DNA of 64,000 bases from Pseudomonas sp. PDM15 (GTDB taxonomy: Bacteria > Pseudomonadota > Gammaproteobacteria > Pseudomonadales > Pseudomonadaceae). Each line of letters starts with the position of its first letter. Position 1 is the stretch's first letter. Under the pieces are notes generated by a model that was not told the origin of the DNA, searched no databases, and worked only from the letters and a program-made list of their open reading frames with translations. Below, piece by piece: positions 9,626 through 18,424 of this stretch. The DNA lies in NCBI RefSeq assembly GCF_014851565.1, contig NZ_JACVAA010000006.1, positions 1-64,000 of the forward strand, given 5' to 3'. Position numbers and translations under genes: made by a program.

Positions 9626-10291
9626 TCAGTAGCGGAACAGGCGCCAGGCCATCAGGCGTGCGACGAGCACGATGGTCTTGGCGATCAGGTAATAGAGCAC
9701 CGCCGCCAGGGCGAAGTACTCGAAGGTGCGGAAGGTCTTCACATTGAAGTCCTGGGTGACCCCGGTCAGGTCATTGTTCAGCCCGACTATCACGCCCAGC
9801 GAGGTCATCAGCACGGCCCAGACCATCTGGTTGGACAGCGGGTAGAAGACGATGCGCAGCAGCTGCGGAATGATGATCATCCGGTAGGCCTGGAAGGCGC
9901 TCATGCCCAGCGAGCGCGCCGCTCGCATCTGCGTGTCGGGCACCGCCTTGAGGCCGCCGCGGAAGTTCTCCGCCAGGTAGCCGGCGTTGTTGAAGGTGAT
10001 CCCGGCCAGCAGGGCGACCCACGAGCTGACGTGCAGGCCGAAGCTGCCGAGGCCGAAGTAGAGGATGTAGATCTGGAACAGCGACGGGGTGTTGCGGGCG
10101 ATGGACACCCAGGTGTTGGCGAAATGCCGGGGCACCGGGTGCTGCATCTGCCGCATTACCGTCAGCAGCAGGGCGATCAGGGTGCCTAGGAGCATCGACA
10201 GGGCTGCCGTCTCCAGGGTGACCCAGGCGCCTGCCAGCATGTCCGGCAAGGCCTTGAACGCCGAGCGCCAGTGGAAGGTGTAATCGAACAT
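9626..10291 (-). CDS. Amino acid ABC transporter permease
   Basis: A 221-residue permease of the HisM family. It has several transmembrane segments and the docking loop RSLGMSAFQAYRMIIIPQ. It lies 3 bases after the aconitase-X gene and 13 before the partner permease, so translation is probably coupled along the operon. Placement of a catabolic dehydratase gene directly before the permease genes ties this importer to 3-hydroxyproline use. Confidence 0.9.
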   Translation of the reverse strand: MFDYTFHWRSAFKALPDMLAGAWVTLETAALSMLLGTLIALLLTVMRQMQHPVPRHFANTWVSIARNTPSLFQIYILYFGLGSFGLHVSSWVALLAGITFNNAGYLAENFRGGLKAVPDTQMRAARSLGMSAFQAYRMIIIPQLLRIVFYPLSNQMVWAVLMTSLGVIVGLNNDLTGVTQDFNVKTFRTFEYFALAAVLYYLIAKTIVLVARLMAWRLFRY

Positions 10292-10294
10292 CGA

Positions 10295-12061
10295 TCAGCG
10301 ATTTCCTTGTGGGTGATGGCCCAGCCAGGCCGGGAGCTGTCCTTGGTTGTGCCCGGTGCAGGCGGCCTCGACGCAGGCGGCGAGGTTGCCGAAGTGCACG
10401 TGCCGGCCGACCAGGCCGGGGGCGTAGTGGGCGTACTTGCCCGAGTTGGTCATCAGGGTGCGGCTGCCCGGCGGTACGACCGGCTCGCCGAGCATGCACC
10501 AGCAGGTGTCGGTTACCAGGCGCGCACCGAATCCTTCCAGCGTAGCCACGTGCCCGGCCTGCACCGCCCGCTCGTGCACGGCGCGGCCGCAGGTCACCAC
10601 CAGGGCGGTGTCCGGGTGCTTGCTACGACCGGCACAGAGCTCGGCCAGGGCCGCTAGCTCGCTGCTGGAGAAGTGCGGGTTGCCCAGGGCCACCAGCTCG
10701 ACCCGCGGCGACTCGGCGCTGTTGAGCTCCCACCAGCTGTCCAGCAGCTCGGCGATCGTGACCCGCAGGTGCTTGGCCGGTGCCTTGCCGCCGAGGGCGC
10801 TGGCCACGTCCGGGGCCTCCGGGGTGATGCTGGCGATATGGAACATGGGCGCCGCCGAGGTGGTGGCGAAGGCGGCGCCGAAGGCCTTGAGCGCGTCGCT
10901 GTCGGCGGCGCTGTGCTCCAGCCCGCAGAGCAGCGGGATGTCGCTGCCGGCCAGCAGGCCGACGTGGTAGCCGAGCAGCGGCCAGAAGCTGTCGTCCGGG
11001 TGTTGCGGCGTTTCCACCTCGATCAGCAGGCTGGCGTGGCGGCCCTCGTCCAGGTGGCTGCCGCTGAGCGGCGCGCGCCCGGTGAGGGCGATGCAGATGT
11101 CCAGGTAGTCCGGGTACTTGAGGGTACGGGCGCCGAGTACGCTGTTGGCGTAGACCACGGCGTTGGACTCGGCCCAGACGATCTGCTCGCCGGCCTTGGG
11201 CGCGCTGTCCAGCAGGTAGGGCGCGCAGGTGTAGCTGAGCGCCGCGCCCATGGCCATGTATACCTCGCCCAGGGCGCTGGCCGGCTCGCCGAACGCCGGG
11301 TCGATGCCCAGGGCGCGCCACTGGCGCTGGTCCACCGAGATCGAGTTGAGCGTGGTCGGCACGCAGACCTTGGCATCCCAGTCCAGCAGCTGCTGGGCGA
11401 AGCGCAGGCAGGCCGGACCGGTGTAGATGCAGCCGTCGATGTGCGCCTGGGTCACGTCGAGCAGTTCGCGGGCGCCCTGCAGCTCGGCCATGCGCAGCAC
11501 CAGCTGCATCGCCACCTGGGCCGCCTTGCCGTGTTCGCCGGCCAAGATGGCGCGGTCGCGTTCGCTCAGGGCGATTCCGCTTGGCTGCACATCGCCATGG
11601 GCAATCGGTTCGGCGCGCCAGCTGTCCTGCGGCGTGCTGGCGTACAGCTGCAGGCGTTCGCCGTCGACACGGGCGATGGCGCCAGCGTGGCCTGCCAGCT
11701 CGGCGAAGGCCGCGTGGCCGATGCACAGCACCGGCAGCTGGACGTCGAAGACATGCTCGGCGACCAGGGCGCCGAGGGTCAGAATCTCGTCGGGCTCGGC
11801 CAGCACCAGCGCAGCCGGTGCCGGACCGTTGAGGATCAGTTCCAGCAGGACGCTGCTACCGGTGCAGGAGCCGCGTCCGCTGGGTATGGCCAGCACACGC
11901 CCGGCCAGGGATTGCCCGCTCAGCGGATGGTGTCTATCGATCACCTCGCCGCTGAACGGGTCGACGCCGCCCCAGAAGCTCAGGCCCAGGTCGGCATACA
12001 GCAGAGGCCCCTGGCCCCTGCCATTGACCAGACTGCGGCCGTCGATACTGACTGCGGACAT
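10295..12061 (-). CDS. cis-3-Hydroxy-L-proline dehydratase (aconitase X type, fused swivel domain)
   Basis: About 588 residues. The N-terminal 140 form an AcnX swivel domain (PSGRGSCTGSSVLLELI near residue 60), followed by the AcnX catalytic domain of roughly 400 residues. Cysteine-bearing segments such as GCIYTGPACLRF, YTCAPYLLD and DTCWCMLGEP may supply iron-sulfur or active-site ligands. Bacterial AcnX proteins of this fused type dehydrate cis-3-hydroxy-L-proline to delta2-pyrroline-2-carboxylate. The ATG at 12061 is preferred because GGAGAG ends 6 bases upstream; an ATG at 12067 touches that site. The gene sits between the binding-protein and permease genes. The alternative, an isopentenyl-pathway phosphomevalonate dehydratase, is an archaeal role and unlikely here. 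Confidence 0.88.
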   Translation of the reverse strand: MSAVSIDGRSLVNGRGQGPLLYADLGLSFWGGVDPFSGEVIDRHHPLSGQSLAGRVLAIPSGRGSCTGSSVLLELILNGPAPAALVLAEPDEILTLGALVAEHVFDVQLPVLCIGHAAFAELAGHAGAIARVDGERLQLYASTPQDSWRAEPIAHGDVQPSGIALSERDRAILAGEHGKAAQVAMQLVLRMAELQGARELLDVTQAHIDGCIYTGPACLRFAQQLLDWDAKVCVPTTLNSISVDQRQWRALGIDPAFGEPASALGEVYMAMGAALSYTCAPYLLDSAPKAGEQIVWAESNAVVYANSVLGARTLKYPDYLDICIALTGRAPLSGSHLDEGRHASLLIEVETPQHPDDSFWPLLGYHVGLLAGSDIPLLCGLEHSAADSDALKAFGAAFATTSAAPMFHIASITPEAPDVASALGGKAPAKHLRVTIAELLDSWWELNSAESPRVELVALGNPHFSSSELAALAELCAGRSKHPDTALVVTCGRAVHERAVQAGHVATLEGFGARLVTDTCWCMLGEPVVPPGSRTLMTNSGKYAHYAPGLVGRHVHFGNLAACVEAACTGHNQGQLPAWLGHHPQGNR

Positions 12062-12085
12062 CGTCATCTCTCCGGGCGCGCCTGA

Positions 12086-12904
12086 TCAGTAGTACACGCC
12101 AGGCACGGTCAGGTTGGCCGGCTTGATCTCGTCGCCGACCCACTTCTTCCACAGCTCGTCGTAGCGGCCGTTACGCACCTGCTGGTTGACGAACAGGTTG
12201 AGGTAGTTGAGCAGGCCGTACTCGCTGCGCTTGGCCGCCAGGGACACGTAGTCGACCACGTAGGGCGCGTCACCGGCGACCTTGAGGCCCTTGTACTTGC
12301 CGGACTTGAGGGTGGCGGCGGCCACGGTGTTGGTCACCACGGTGGCGTCGATATGGCCCTGGGCCACGGCGAGGATGGTGTCGTTCTGCGACTGGTAGGC
12401 GCGGAAGCTGCCTTCACCCCAGGCCTTCTGGTCTTTCTCCAGGGCGATGGCCTCGTAGGTGCCGCTGGTGTTGCCCAGCTTCTTGCCCTTGAGGTCGGCG
12501 TAGCTGTTCACGCCAGCGTCTTCGCGGGTCAGCACGACCATCTGGAAGGCGAAGTAGGGCACGGTCATGCCCACGGTCTTGGCGCGCTCCAGGGTGTCGG
12601 ACGTGGAGGCGACAATGATGTCGGCACGGCCGGAGACCAGGGCCGGGATGCGATCGGGGAAGGGTGTTTCGACCACTTCCGGTTCCACGCCGAGGACCTT
12701 GGCCAGATCGGCGCAGTAGTCCACGTCGAAGCCCGCCGGGTTGTTGTCGGCGTCGCGGAAGCCCATGGGCGGGAAGTCCAGGGTCACGGCGCAGCGCAGT
12801 TTGCCGGACTCGATGATGTCGTCGAGCTTGTCGGCCTGGGCGGTCACGGCCAGGGAGGAGGTCAGTACGGTGCTGAGGGCAAGAGCGAGAGTCTTACGGT
12901 TCAT
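12086..12904 (-). CDS. Periplasmic amino acid-binding protein of the hydroxyproline importer
   Basis: A 272-residue family 3 solute-binding protein. It has an N-terminal signal peptide (MNRKTLALAL..., cleavage likely after TAQA) and the family pattern KLRCAVTLDFPPMGFRDADNNPAGFDVDYC. It would capture hydroxyproline in the periplasm. The start is the ATG at 12904, preceded by GAGG; the frame is open further upstream but that extension lacks signal-peptide character. It is the first gene of the operon binding protein / AcnX / permease / permease / ATPase / LhpH. A GntR-type operator lies 53 bases upstream of the start. Confidence 0.9.
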   Translation of the reverse strand: MNRKTLALALSTVLTSSLAVTAQADKLDDIIESGKLRCAVTLDFPPMGFRDADNNPAGFDVDYCADLAKVLGVEPEVVETPFPDRIPALVSGRADIIVASTSDTLERAKTVGMTVPYFAFQMVVLTREDAGVNSYADLKGKKLGNTSGTYEAIALEKDQKAWGEGSFRAYQSQNDTILAVAQGHIDATVVTNTVAAATLKSGKYKGLKVAGDAPYVVDYVSLAAKRSEYGLLNYLNLFVNQQVRNGRYDELWKKWVGDEIKPANLTVPGVYY

Positions 12905-12956
12905 GTGCAGCCTCGTGTGTCTGAAGGAATTGGCAGTTGGATCTGGGTATCTTGAA

Positions 12957-12970
12957 TTTCGTATACGATA
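12957..12970. promoter_or_regulatory. GntR/FCD-type operator upstream of the importer operon
   Basis: TTTCGTATACGATA shares 13 of 14 bases with the perfect palindrome at 7087-7100 and keeps the full core TCGTATACGA. It lies upstream of the binding-protein gene, in a position suited to block or assist transcription. Confidence 0.8.
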
Positions 12971-13154
12971 TTTGATTAGCAAGGGCTGTGCCGGATCGTC
13001 CGTGGCAGACCCGAAAAACCGCCAGCCCGCGCCGCATCGGCTCGGGCGGCCCTATGCAGCGGTGGCGGAAAGACTAGCCGGGCGTTTTCGTGACCGCTTG
13101 GTGTTACATAAGGAAGCATGGCTACCCACGCACGCCCCCAAACGGAACACGCCG

Positions 13155-13184
13155 GGTAGCGATTGGGTTGCACCTATCGCTACC
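13155..13184. repeat. Inverted repeat GGTAGCGAT / ATCGCTACC
   Basis: A perfect 9-base stem with a 12-base loop lies 21 bases past the stop of the AraC-type regulator gene. No T run follows, so it may be a weak terminator or a protein-binding site. Confidence 0.4.
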
Positions 13185-13204
13185 GTCGCGGCGCGCGGCA
13201 GTTA

Positions 13205-13957
13205 TCAGGGGTTGCGATGGGAGTCGCGGTACTGGCTGGGGGAGAGGCCGGTGAGGGCCTTGAACTGGCGGCTGAAGGCGCTGTGGTCGGTGTAGCCGCA
13301 GCGCAGGGCGATCTCGGTGATCGGCAGTTCGCCGAGCAGTAGCTGCGAGGCCGCACCCAGGCGCGCCTTGTGGATCATCTGTCGCGGGGTGAGCTGGAAG
13401 ATGCGCTTGCAGTGACGCTCCAGTTGCGCCACCGAGAGCCCGGCGATGGCGGTCAGCTCGGCCAGGCTGAGGGGCTGGGCATAGTGCCGGCGGATGTGCT
13501 CGTCCACCGCCGCCAGCTTCTGGTAGGCCGGGTGCGCGGCCTGGGCCGCCGGCAGGTCGCAGGAAATGCCGGCCATGCCGATGACGCGACCCTCGGCGTT
13601 GCGCAGGGCAAGCTTGTGGGTCAGGCACCAGCCGGGCTGGCGGCCGGGATAGAGGTGCAGCTCCAGCTGATCTTCGAGGCCGTTGCCGGTATCCAGCACC
13701 TGCAGGTCCTGGGCGGTGTACAGCGAGCCGAAGCGCGCGGGGAAGACTTCCTCGGCGGTGCGCCCGAGCAGTTCGTGCTTGCTGGCGAAGCCGCAGCGGG
13801 TGGCCAGGGTCTGGTTGACCAGCACGTAGCGCGCCTGCGGATCCTTGATGAAGAACACCACGCCGGGCATGGCATCCAGCAGCGGGGCGACGGCGCTCAG
13901 GCTGGCGAGCAGGGTGGGCAGATCGGCGGGGGTGGGTTGCGGCAGCAGGTCGAGCAT
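13205..13957 (-). CDS. lhpR: AraC-family regulator with PAS-like sensor domain (LhpR type)
   Basis: A 250-residue regulator: an N-terminal PAS-like domain (about 10-150, with GVVFFIKDPQARYVLVNQTLA and HELLGRTAEEVFP) and a C-terminal AraC/XylS double helix-turn-helix (SLAELTAIAGLSVAQLERHCKRIF, then ITEIALRCGYTDHSAFSRQFK). In P. aeruginosa an AraC-type protein at the same place activates the hydroxyproline genes; this is the likely role here. The ATG at 13957 (MLDLLPQ) is preferred over the upstream TTG at 14017, because that codon abuts the terminator hairpin of the preceding gene. The PAS domain suggests the inducer is sensed directly, which is inference. Confidence 0.85.
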   Translation of the reverse strand: MLDLLPQPTPADLPTLLASLSAVAPLLDAMPGVVFFIKDPQARYVLVNQTLATRCGFASKHELLGRTAEEVFPARFGSLYTAQDLQVLDTGNGLEDQLELHLYPGRQPGWCLTHKLALRNAEGRVIGMAGISCDLPAAQAAHPAYQKLAAVDEHIRRHYAQPLSLAELTAIAGLSVAQLERHCKRIFQLTPRQMIHKARLGAASQLLLGELPITEIALRCGYTDHSAFSRQFKALTGLSPSQYRDSHRNP

Positions 13958-14017
13958 GGGGATCGGGCACTGGCCTGGAAGGCGCCCATTCTGCGCAGCG
14001 GTGGGCGGTGGGGACAA

Positions 14018-14041
14018 GCGGCCCGCCCGTAGGCGGGCCGC
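14018..14041 (-). terminator. GC-rich hairpin after the carboxypeptidase gene
   Basis: GCGGCCCGCC and GGCGGGCCGC pair perfectly (10 bases) around a 4-base loop. It lies 7 bases beyond the stop of the M14 carboxypeptidase. The T run is poor, so termination may be incomplete and allow read-through into the regulator gene. Confidence 0.6.
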
Positions 14042-14048
14042 GCATGCG

Positions 14049-16235
14049 TTACGGCAGACGCACGCTGTAGTCCTCCACTTCGCCGTAGTTGAAGCTACCG
14101 CAGGGCACGGGTGCCGTGTTGTAGCGCATGGCGATGCGCAGGCGCGTCTTGCCTGCCGGGGCGCTGGCCGGGATGGTCAGGTTGCCAGTGGCTACGGTGC
14201 TCAGGGCGCGACCGGAGCTGTACACCTCTTCACCAGCGTCGAGGAAGTCGCCGTCCTTGTTCAGGTCGACCCAGGCCTTCCAGTACTCGGCATAAGCGCG
14301 GCCGGAGAACTGCGGGGTCAGACGCAGGCTGTTGGCGCCGCGCTGCAGGTCGATCACCTGGGCGGTGAAGTCGCTGTAGTTGCTGGCGCCGGAGCTGCGG
14401 CTGAAGGTGCCGACCTGGACCTGGCCGATCCACTCGGAAGCGGAGTTGCCACTGGCGGCGCTGCAGTAGGTGGGCTGCGGCGTGCCTTCGCCGATCACCA
14501 GGAAGCTGGAGCTGACCGCGCCCCAGCTGCCGCCGGCGTCACGGGCGCGCACATAGACGAGGTGCTTGCCGGTGGCCAGGCCGGTGGTGTCCAGCGTGCC
14601 GGTCAGGTTCTCGGTCTTGGCGTTGAACGCACCGTCCAGCGGTTGCAGAACGACGGGCGTGGCACCAGCTTCCCAGGGCGCCTTGCCGATGTAGTACTCG
14701 GCGGCCGCGATGTTCTGCGTCGCCTCGGTACCGTTGGCGGTGCTGAAGCGCAGGTCACTGGTGCTGGCCGACAAGGTCACCGGCGTACCGGCGGGCACTC
14801 CCGTGGTGGCAGCGCCACCACTCAGCACGACGCTGGCCACGTCCGGCCCCGCCGGGGTGATGTATGGCGTGCGCACTACCTTGGCGGCGTAGATCAGCGC
14901 CGGCAGGTTCTTCGGCTTCACCGTGTTCTGGTACACGGCGCAGGTCTGGAAGAACTGGGTGCCCAGCTCGAAGGTGTAGGCGGCCACGCCCAGTTCGCCG
15001 TAGCTGATGCCGTCGCTGGTGCCGTCGGTGGGATACAGGCCGACCGACTGCTGCGGGGTGTAGCCGTTGAAGAAGGCGAACTTGCGGCCCAGGGTCTGCA
15101 GCGCCGTGCCGTTGGGCGCGGCCTGGCTGGTGTCGCCCCAGGGCCAGAGCACCAGTTCGCTGTAGCTGTGGATGTCCAGGTGGATGCCGCTGGTGGTGCT
15201 CGGCGCCGCGTCGCCGCGGTTGGGGCCGCGGCGGTCCGGCCAGATGCTCCGCGCGTAGGCTTCCAGGGCCTGCACTTCCGGCTCGGAGCCGGCGCTGGGG
15301 CCGCGATAGGTCTCGTTGCACTGGGCACCGCTGGAGCCCTGGCCGTTGGTGCTGTTCCAGCCGAAGGTGAAGTTGCGGTTGAGGTCGGCGCCGCGGGTGT
15401 TGCTGTTCGGCCCGCAGTAGTTCTGGTTGGTGTTCTTGCGCCAGGAAAGCCCCGTCTCGGCTTTCTTGCGGCCGTCCGGGTTGGTCTGCAGCAGCAGGTG
15501 CACTTCGTGGTGATCGAGGATCCAGGTGGCGTCCGGGTCCACCCCGTAGCCGTCCACCAGCCAGCGGGCGAAGGCCAGCACCAGCGGCGCGGTGGTGTAC
15601 TCGCGGGCATGGATGGCGCTATTGATCAGCAGCTTGGGCTTGTCGCCGGGCTTGTTCTGGTTGGTCAGCTTGAGCACGCCGATGTCGTAGCCGCCCAGGC
15701 CCTGGGTCTTTTCCCAGGACTGGCCGACGGTCAGCCACTGCGCCAGTTGCGGGTGCGTGCTGGCCATACCGGCGGCGGCCGCGTAGGTCTCTTCCACCGT
15801 CTCGTAGCAGGCATAGCCGGGGATGCTGGCGATGCCTGCATCGGCGGTCGCCGCGCTGGTGCTCAGGCTGCGCTGCTGCAGGCGTTGCTGGATCTTGCCG
15901 AGGATCTGGTTGCGCTTGGCGATGAAGTCGTCAGCCACCTGGAAGGTGAAGCCGAACGCGGCCAGCTTCTCCTGTTCTTCGGCGGTCAGCTCCATGATCA
16001 GGTAGCCCTGCTCATAGTGCGATTCGAGCAATTGACCGTGGAAGCTGATGGCGGCCTTGCGGGCGATATCCAGATTGGGGAAGAACGCCTTGTACACCTG
16101 GTTGGCGGCCTTCTCCTGTTCCAGCAGGAGGAAGTCTTCCTGGGCCTGGACCTCGGTGTTGGCCTGAGCGTTTTGCAGCATGCAAAGGGTGGCGATGCCC
16201 GCGCCGATGGCGAGCGTGAGGTTCCGCTTTATCAT
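14049..16235 (-). CDS. Secreted M14 zinc carboxypeptidase with C-terminal GEVEDY domain
   Basis: A 728-residue exported metallopeptidase. It starts with a signal peptide (MIKRNLTLAIGAG..., cleavage near QANA). The catalytic domain shows the zinc pair HARE in INSAIHAREYTTAP, an arginine-rich substrate pocket (NPDGR, ADLNRNF), the third zinc ligand in LDIHSYSELVLWPWG and the catalytic Glu in YTFELGTQFF. A repeat-like region and a terminal GEVEDYSVRLP follow, the form found in secreted surface proteins. The start at 16235 is used because the longer frame lacks a signal peptide. It sits inside the hydroxyproline island, between the regulator and dehydrogenase genes on the same strand. It could release C-terminal residues from collagen-like peptides; this role is inferred from position. 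Confidence 0.88.
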   Translation of the reverse strand: MIKRNLTLAIGAGIATLCMLQNAQANTEVQAQEDFLLLEQEKAANQVYKAFFPNLDIARKAAISFHGQLLESHYEQGYLIMELTAEEQEKLAAFGFTFQVADDFIAKRNQILGKIQQRLQQRSLSTSAATADAGIASIPGYACYETVEETYAAAAGMASTHPQLAQWLTVGQSWEKTQGLGGYDIGVLKLTNQNKPGDKPKLLINSAIHAREYTTAPLVLAFARWLVDGYGVDPDATWILDHHEVHLLLQTNPDGRKKAETGLSWRKNTNQNYCGPNSNTRGADLNRNFTFGWNSTNGQGSSGAQCNETYRGPSAGSEPEVQALEAYARSIWPDRRGPNRGDAAPSTTSGIHLDIHSYSELVLWPWGDTSQAAPNGTALQTLGRKFAFFNGYTPQQSVGLYPTDGTSDGISYGELGVAAYTFELGTQFFQTCAVYQNTVKPKNLPALIYAAKVVRTPYITPAGPDVASVVLSGGAATTGVPAGTPVTLSASTSDLRFSTANGTEATQNIAAAEYYIGKAPWEAGATPVVLQPLDGAFNAKTENLTGTLDTTGLATGKHLVYVRARDAGGSWGAVSSSFLVIGEGTPQPTYCSAASGNSASEWIGQVQVGTFSRSSGASNYSDFTAQVIDLQRGANSLRLTPQFSGRAYAEYWKAWVDLNKDGDFLDAGEEVYSSGRALSTVATGNLTIPASAPAGKTRLRIAMRYNTAPVPCGSFNYGEVEDYSVRLP

Positions 16236-16506
16236 TCTTGCTGTTCCTGTCCATGTAGTAGGGGCGCCCGCTCGATAAGCGGGCACGGTTCCGATGGCGG
16301 TCTTGTGGACCGCAGCGGATACGGCGAACGCTCTGGTGCCGACTGCACGGGCTGGGATCCTTTCCTGGCGTGGCGTCGGGAGGTGGCCGGTCTGGCAGCA
16401 AGAGTCAAAGAAACCTAGAAGTCACTGGCGGGTCTGTCAATTTGTCGGATGATGGCCGCGTGATGCGTACAGATTCGCGGCAAATGGCCACTAAAGGAGC
16501 GATTTC

Positions 16507-16950
16507 ATGAGGCAATTCAGTGCACTGTTTGTAGCTCTGCCGCTGCTCGCCAGCCTGGGCTGCAGTGCCGGGCCGGCGCCGGGCGATGGTGCTGAAGCCA
16601 GGGAATGGGCGCAGCTACGCCAGCAGCGCGGACATTTCGATGGCGCGGCCTGGAACAAGGATCTGGATGCCTGGCAGGGGCGCAAGCACCAGTTGATGCA
16701 GGGCCTGGCCGAACGCCTGATTGCGGAAAAACCGGACGAGGCAGGCGTGCGCGCGCTGATGGGCGAGCCCGATGTGCAAGTGACCGCTGATGGCGCCGAG
16801 TACGCCGACTGGCTGCGCCGCACCGATTGGCGTGGCGAGCCGGGTGAGAGGCTGTGGAGCTACCAGTGGCGTGGCAACCACGACCAGTTGCTGGTGAGCT
16901 TCGACGGCGAGCGGGTCAGCGCCGTCGGTTGGCTCTACGCCTGGGAATGA
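16507..16950 (+). CDS. Putative lipoprotein, possibly BamE/SmpA-like fold
   Basis: 147 residues with a lipoprotein signal (lipobox LASLGC, Cys near residue 19). The mature part has Trp-rich segments and ends in LWSYQWRGNHDQLLVSFDGERVSAVGWLY. The LMGEPD motif followed by a beta-rich end is reminiscent of SmpA/OmlA-type small outer-membrane lipoproteins, but I cannot confirm this. AAAGGAG precedes the ATG. It is the only plus-strand gene inside the hydroxyproline island, and its last 16 bases overlap the 3' end of the convergent dehydrogenase gene. A role in hydroxyproline use is not evident. Confidence 0.75.
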   Translation: MRQFSALFVALPLLASLGCSAGPAPGDGAEAREWAQLRQQRGHFDGAAWNKDLDAWQGRKHQLMQGLAERLIAEKPDEAGVRALMGEPDVQVTADGAEYADWLRRTDWRGEPGERLWSYQWRGNHDQLLVSFDGERVSAVGWLYAWE

Positions 16951-18191
16951 GGCTCGCCACGCAATTCCAGCAAGGTCTCGATGCGCGCCGGACTGAACGG
17001 CGGGCGTGGCGCCGTCGGCTGCCAGCCGAACAGAGCCTGGGCGGCACCGCCGCAGACCCGGCCCTGGCAGGCGCCCATGCCGCAGCGGCTGGCCATCTTG
17101 GCCTGGCTCCAGCCGTGGTGATCGGCCACAGCGGATAGCGGCACGTCTTCGCAGCGGCAGATCAGGGTGTCCGGCCTGGCCAGCTGCTTCACCTCGTCAC
17201 GCAAGGCAAAGGCGGTATTCAATGCCGTGGCAAAGCCCTGCCAGCGCTGGCGCTGCGGCCACAGGTGCTGCGCCGCGTCGCGCTCGCCCACTGCCGCGTG
17301 GCCGGCGATGGCGCCTTCCACCAGGGCCTTTTCGCTACCACCGAAACCGGTGCTCTCACCGGCGGCATAGACGCTATCCAGGCTGGTGGTTTGCCAGGCA
17401 TCGACGGCGATGGCGTTGTTGTCGATGCGGCAGCCCAACGCCTGGCCCAGCTGCAGATTGGGAATCAGGCCGAAGCCACAGGCCAGCCGTTCGCAGGCGA
17501 CTTCGCGGATCTGTCCACCGACGCTCAGGCGCACCGCTTCCAGCCGACCATCGCCCAAGGCTTCGACGACATGGCTGCTCGCTCGATAGCCGGGGTGGAA
17601 CAGGCCGAACGATTGCAGCAGCTTGTGCGGCCAGCGTGGCAGTTGCGCGGCAAAGCCGGCCACGGCGGACCAGCTGGCCTGCTCGGCGATATGCAGCACC
17701 GTCGCGCCGTCGTCCTTCGCGGTGGCGGCGCTGGCCAGCAGCAGCGGGCCACTGCCGGCGATGACGATGCGCTTGCCAGCCACCGGCATGCCGCCCTTGA
17801 TCAGCGCCTGCAGGCCGCCGGCGCCGGTGACGCCGGGCAGGGTCCAGCCGGGGAAGGGCAGCAGCAGCTCGCGGGCGCCGGAGCACAGAATCAGTTTGTC
17901 GTACTCGATCACCCGGCCCTGCTCGGGATCTTCCACCAGCAGCGCCTTGGGCCCGGCCAGGGCGACCACGCGGGTGGCCGGCAGCAGCTCTATGTTGGCC
18001 TGGGCTTCCAGGCGTTGGCGATGCTCGCGGGCCAGCGCGGGCAGGTGTGCCTGCGGGCCGTCGCGCCAGATTTGCCCGCCGGCGGCGGGGTTGTCGTCGA
18101 GCACGGCGATCCGTGCACCGCTCGGTGCGGCGGCCAGGGCGGCGGCCATGCCGGCGGGGCCGGCGCCGATGATGAGGATGTCCACCTTCAT
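16935..18191 (-). CDS. D-hydroxyproline dehydrogenase, FAD/NAD(P)-binding subunit with BFD-like iron-sulfur tail
   Basis: 418 residues. It has an N-terminal dinucleotide fold DILIIGAGPAGMAAALAAA, a second nucleotide fold RIVIAGSGPLLLASA, and a C-terminal BFD-type [2Fe-2S] motif (ICRCEDV, then CGMGACQGRVCGG). It resembles HcnB and the alpha subunit of heteromeric proline/hydroxyproline dehydrogenases. The ATG at 18191 overlaps the stop of the upstream ferredoxin-like gene (ATGA), and MKVDIL begins exactly at the fold. With the two proteins encoded upstream it should oxidise cis-4-hydroxy-D-proline to delta1-pyrroline-4-hydroxy-2-carboxylate. HcnABC-like cyanide synthesis is excluded by context rather than by sequence. 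Confidence 0.85.
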   Translation of the reverse strand: MKVDILIIGAGPAGMAAALAAAPSGARIAVLDDNPAAGGQIWRDGPQAHLPALAREHRQRLEAQANIELLPATRVVALAGPKALLVEDPEQGRVIEYDKLILCSGARELLLPFPGWTLPGVTGAGGLQALIKGGMPVAGKRIVIAGSGPLLLASAATAKDDGATVLHIAEQASWSAVAGFAAQLPRWPHKLLQSFGLFHPGYRASSHVVEALGDGRLEAVRLSVGGQIREVACERLACGFGLIPNLQLGQALGCRIDNNAIAVDAWQTTSLDSVYAAGESTGFGGSEKALVEGAIAGHAAVGERDAAQHLWPQRQRWQGFATALNTAFALRDEVKQLARPDTLICRCEDVPLSAVADHHGWSQAKMASRCGMGACQGRVCGGAAQALFGWQPTAPRPPFSPARIETLLELRGEPHSQA

Positions 18192-18424
18192 GGCCGGCTC
18201 TCCACCTTCATACCGTCGCGGCACAGGGTCTGGCAGGCCAGGCGGCGCTGACCGTCGATGGTCACCCGGCATTCCTGGCAGATGCCCATGCCGCACACCG
18301 GTGCGCGGCGCTGGCCGCTGACCGAGGTGCGGCTGGTGCCGTCGCCACCGAGCATCAGCGCGGCCGCCACCGTGGTACCGGGGGCCACCTGCAGCGGGCG
18401 GCCGTCGAGAATCAGTTCAGGCAT
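18188..18424 (-). CDS. D-hydroxyproline dehydrogenase, small [2Fe-2S] subunit
   Basis: A 78-residue ferredoxin-like protein with the pattern C44-x4-C49-x2-C52-x11-C64 (CGMGICQEC ... LACQT), matching HcnA-type small subunits. It would carry electrons between the two flavin subunits. The ATG at 18424 overlaps the end of the oxidase subunit gene by 8 bases, and its stop overlaps the next start by 4, so all three are translationally coupled. The frame is open upstream but the extension is only the antisense-like reading of the neighbouring gene. Confidence 0.87.
   Translation of the reverse strand: MPELILDGRPLQVAPGTTVAAALMLGGDGTSRTSVSGQRRAPVCGMGICQECRVTIDGQRRLACQTLCRDGMKVESRP

Larger units (their letters stand above)
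12905..13204. other. Promoter region of the importer operon
   Basis: This 300-base gap between the binding-protein gene and the AraC-type regulator gene holds the GntR operator at 12957-12970 and a hairpin at 13155-13184. No coding potential is apparent. The AraC-type regulator most probably also binds here, but I cannot point to its site. Confidence 0.5.

Noticed and set aside
14015..14017. TTG start giving a 270-residue AraC-type regulator
   Set aside because: The codon abuts the terminator hairpin of the upstream gene and has no ribosome site; the ATG at 13957 begins before the PAS-like domain.
13845..16418. An 857-codon open frame on the plus strand, antisense to the M14 carboxypeptidase
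   Set aside because: It is a GC-skew shadow: low-complexity Ala/Gly/Arg/Val composition and no recognisable domains, while the minus strand encodes a complete metallopeptidase with signal peptide.
16935..18424. HcnABC-like hydrogen cyanide synthase
   Set aside because: The subunit layout is similar, but the epimerase gene upstream and the other hydroxyproline genes fit a D-hydroxyproline dehydrogenase.
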